Source: an uncultured Parabacteroides sp. (GTDB taxonomy: Bacteria > Bacteroidota > Bacteroidia > Bacteroidales > Tannerellaceae). From it: DNA of 53,405 bases. A program made the translations under genes and the position numbers. Of the stretch, positions 52,744-53,405 are shown one piece after another. Under the pieces are notes generated by a model. That model was not told the DNA's origin, did no database searches, and saw only the letters and a program-made list of their open reading frames with translations. Positions within the stretch are counted from its first letter, which is position 1. The number at the start of each line of letters is the position of its first letter. Location of the stretch: contig UQLN01000034.1 of assembly GCA_900541965.1 (NCBI GenBank), positions 1 through 53,405 of the forward strand, read 5' to 3'.

Positions 52744-53405
52744 TTATTTGCGGATACACCTGACAGAGCATGCATATCCCCTGTTACTCGGGTTATTATT
52801 CAATACAGTACCATCAAAGGCCACATTATCAGCACGCACATCACTCGAAGAAACAATCGACGATGCCCAATAGAAGCCATTTCTACCCTTAGAGCCGTGT
52901 GCACCGTCCGCCATCCCCAAACAACCCGCAGCAGGTAAAATAAGCTGAAGGTTACCACTCTCTGCATTTACTATGAATAAACCACCGTTGCCATCCCATT
53001 TTGTCGCATTCCTTATAGACCATAATTCATTAAATGTCGGTACACGGTATCCTGTAGGGCAAGGGTTGTTTACCCCTCCATTACTGCTGCTGTCCCATAA
53101 ACTGTTGTTTTGAGGGGTCAACCAGTCATAAGGTGTATTAGACACTTTATAAAAGATATTGTTATTGGGTCTGGAATTACCTGTCGGACCAGAAGCGGTA
53201 GAACAACCAGGGTTGGTATAATCATAACGCCCCCATTGGTAGAGATTCCCGGTTCCGGCTATCACCGCGTTCTTTCCGTCATTGGACTGAGCCACGCGGG
53301 TAGCACCGCAATTAATGGGAGCCCAATAGTAAGAACCTTTCTTAATGGCTGTATAATACGGACTTCCGCCTCCGGCAGGATAGCCATAGTAAGAAGCGCC
53401 ACGCC
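52744..53405 (-). CDS. FISUMP-domain protein (partial, C-terminal end)
   Basis: The frame is open to the window edge on the minus strand. A GTG at 53295 is internal, since codons before it continue the domain (APINCGATRVAQSNDGKN). GNLYQWGRYDYTNPGC, NNPCPTGYRVPTFNELWSI, WASSI and RGYACSVRCIRK at the end are characteristic of the Fibrobacter succinogenes major paralogous domain, found in secreted or surface lipoproteins of Bacteroidetes. The signal sequence and any other domains lie beyond the window. The function of these proteins is not established. Confidence 0.85.
   Translation of the reverse strand, partial: RGASYYGYPAGGGSPYYTAIKKGSYYWAPINCGATRVAQSNDGKNAVIAGTGNLYQWGRYDYTNPGCSTASGPTGNSRPNNNIFYKVSNTPYDWLTPQNNSLWDSSSNGGVNNPCPTGYRVPTFNELWSIRNATKWDGNGGLFIVNAESGNLQLILPAAGCLGMADGAHGSKGRNGFYWASSIVSSSDVRADNVAFDGTVLNNNPSNRGYACSVRCIRK

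Noticed and set aside
1..53405. Insertion sequences, phage or plasmid genes
   Set aside because: No transposase, integrase, capsid, mobilisation or replication gene and no target-site duplication was seen.

Overview
The window is a chromosomal segment from a gut-type member of the Bacteroidales, most likely Bacteroides or Parabacteroides or a close relative. Three things support this. There are many Bacteroidetes-type promoters (TTTG about 20 nt upstream of TAnnTTTG). Several families are typical of the order: DUF3244, DUF4270, probable DUF4831, DUF6261, a FISUMP-domain protein, a fused FeoA-FeoB and a GT3 glycogen synthase. Base composition is moderately low in GC. The genus cannot be fixed from the sequence alone. 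Most of the window is ordinary housekeeping and metabolic sequence. The last 2 kb looks like accessory DNA.

Layout. 1-812: end of an NAD(P)H-hydrate dehydratase gene. 1058-3267: a membrane TPR/HTH regulator followed by a small secreted DUF3244 protein, with look-alike inverted repeats beside both promoters. 3526-6290: a secreted DUF4831-like protein and a POT-family peptide transporter. 6312-12341: a complete biotin operon (bioB-A-F-G-C-D) led by a small gene that contains a strong terminator hairpin and overlaps bioB by four bases. 12408-18721: an RND tripartite efflux operon preceded by an unknown small protein. 19043-24487: a two-domain lipoprotein with a six-hairpin-glycosidase look, an SDR oxidoreductase, a FkbM-like methyltransferase, tRNA-His and a CapA-like protein. 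24588-29573 (minus strand): folD and ffh, a MATE exporter, panD and panC.

29673-36542 holds a GT5-like protein without the usual ADP-glucose motif, a DUF4270 lipoprotein, and a minus-strand glycogen operon (debranching enzyme, GT4 glycosyltransferase, GH57 protein with an Asn at the expected acid/base position). 37073-39807: carboxynorspermidine dehydrogenase-like gene, bcp and recA. 39895-43103: folK diverging from feoAB and a FeoB-associated Cys-rich protein, with a near-perfect palindrome between the promoters. 43265-45181: dnaK. 45325-46958: a minus-strand trio (omega-amidase, PlsC-like acyltransferase, small conserved protein). 47087-51416: GT3 glycogen synthase and GT35 alpha-glucan phosphorylase. 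51546-53405: DUF6261 gene, an exact-period 41-bp degenerate palindromic repeat array, and a FISUMP-domain gene cut by the window edge.

The genes for glycogen turnover lie in two blocks about 10 kb apart: debranching, GT4 and GH57 on one side, synthase and phosphorylase on the other. The most unusual signals are the 41-bp palindrome array upstream of DUF6261, the terminator buried in the bio leader gene, the TPR regulator/DUF3244 cassette with its operator-like repeats, the feoAB palindrome, and two carbohydrate-enzyme homologues that have lost key residues.
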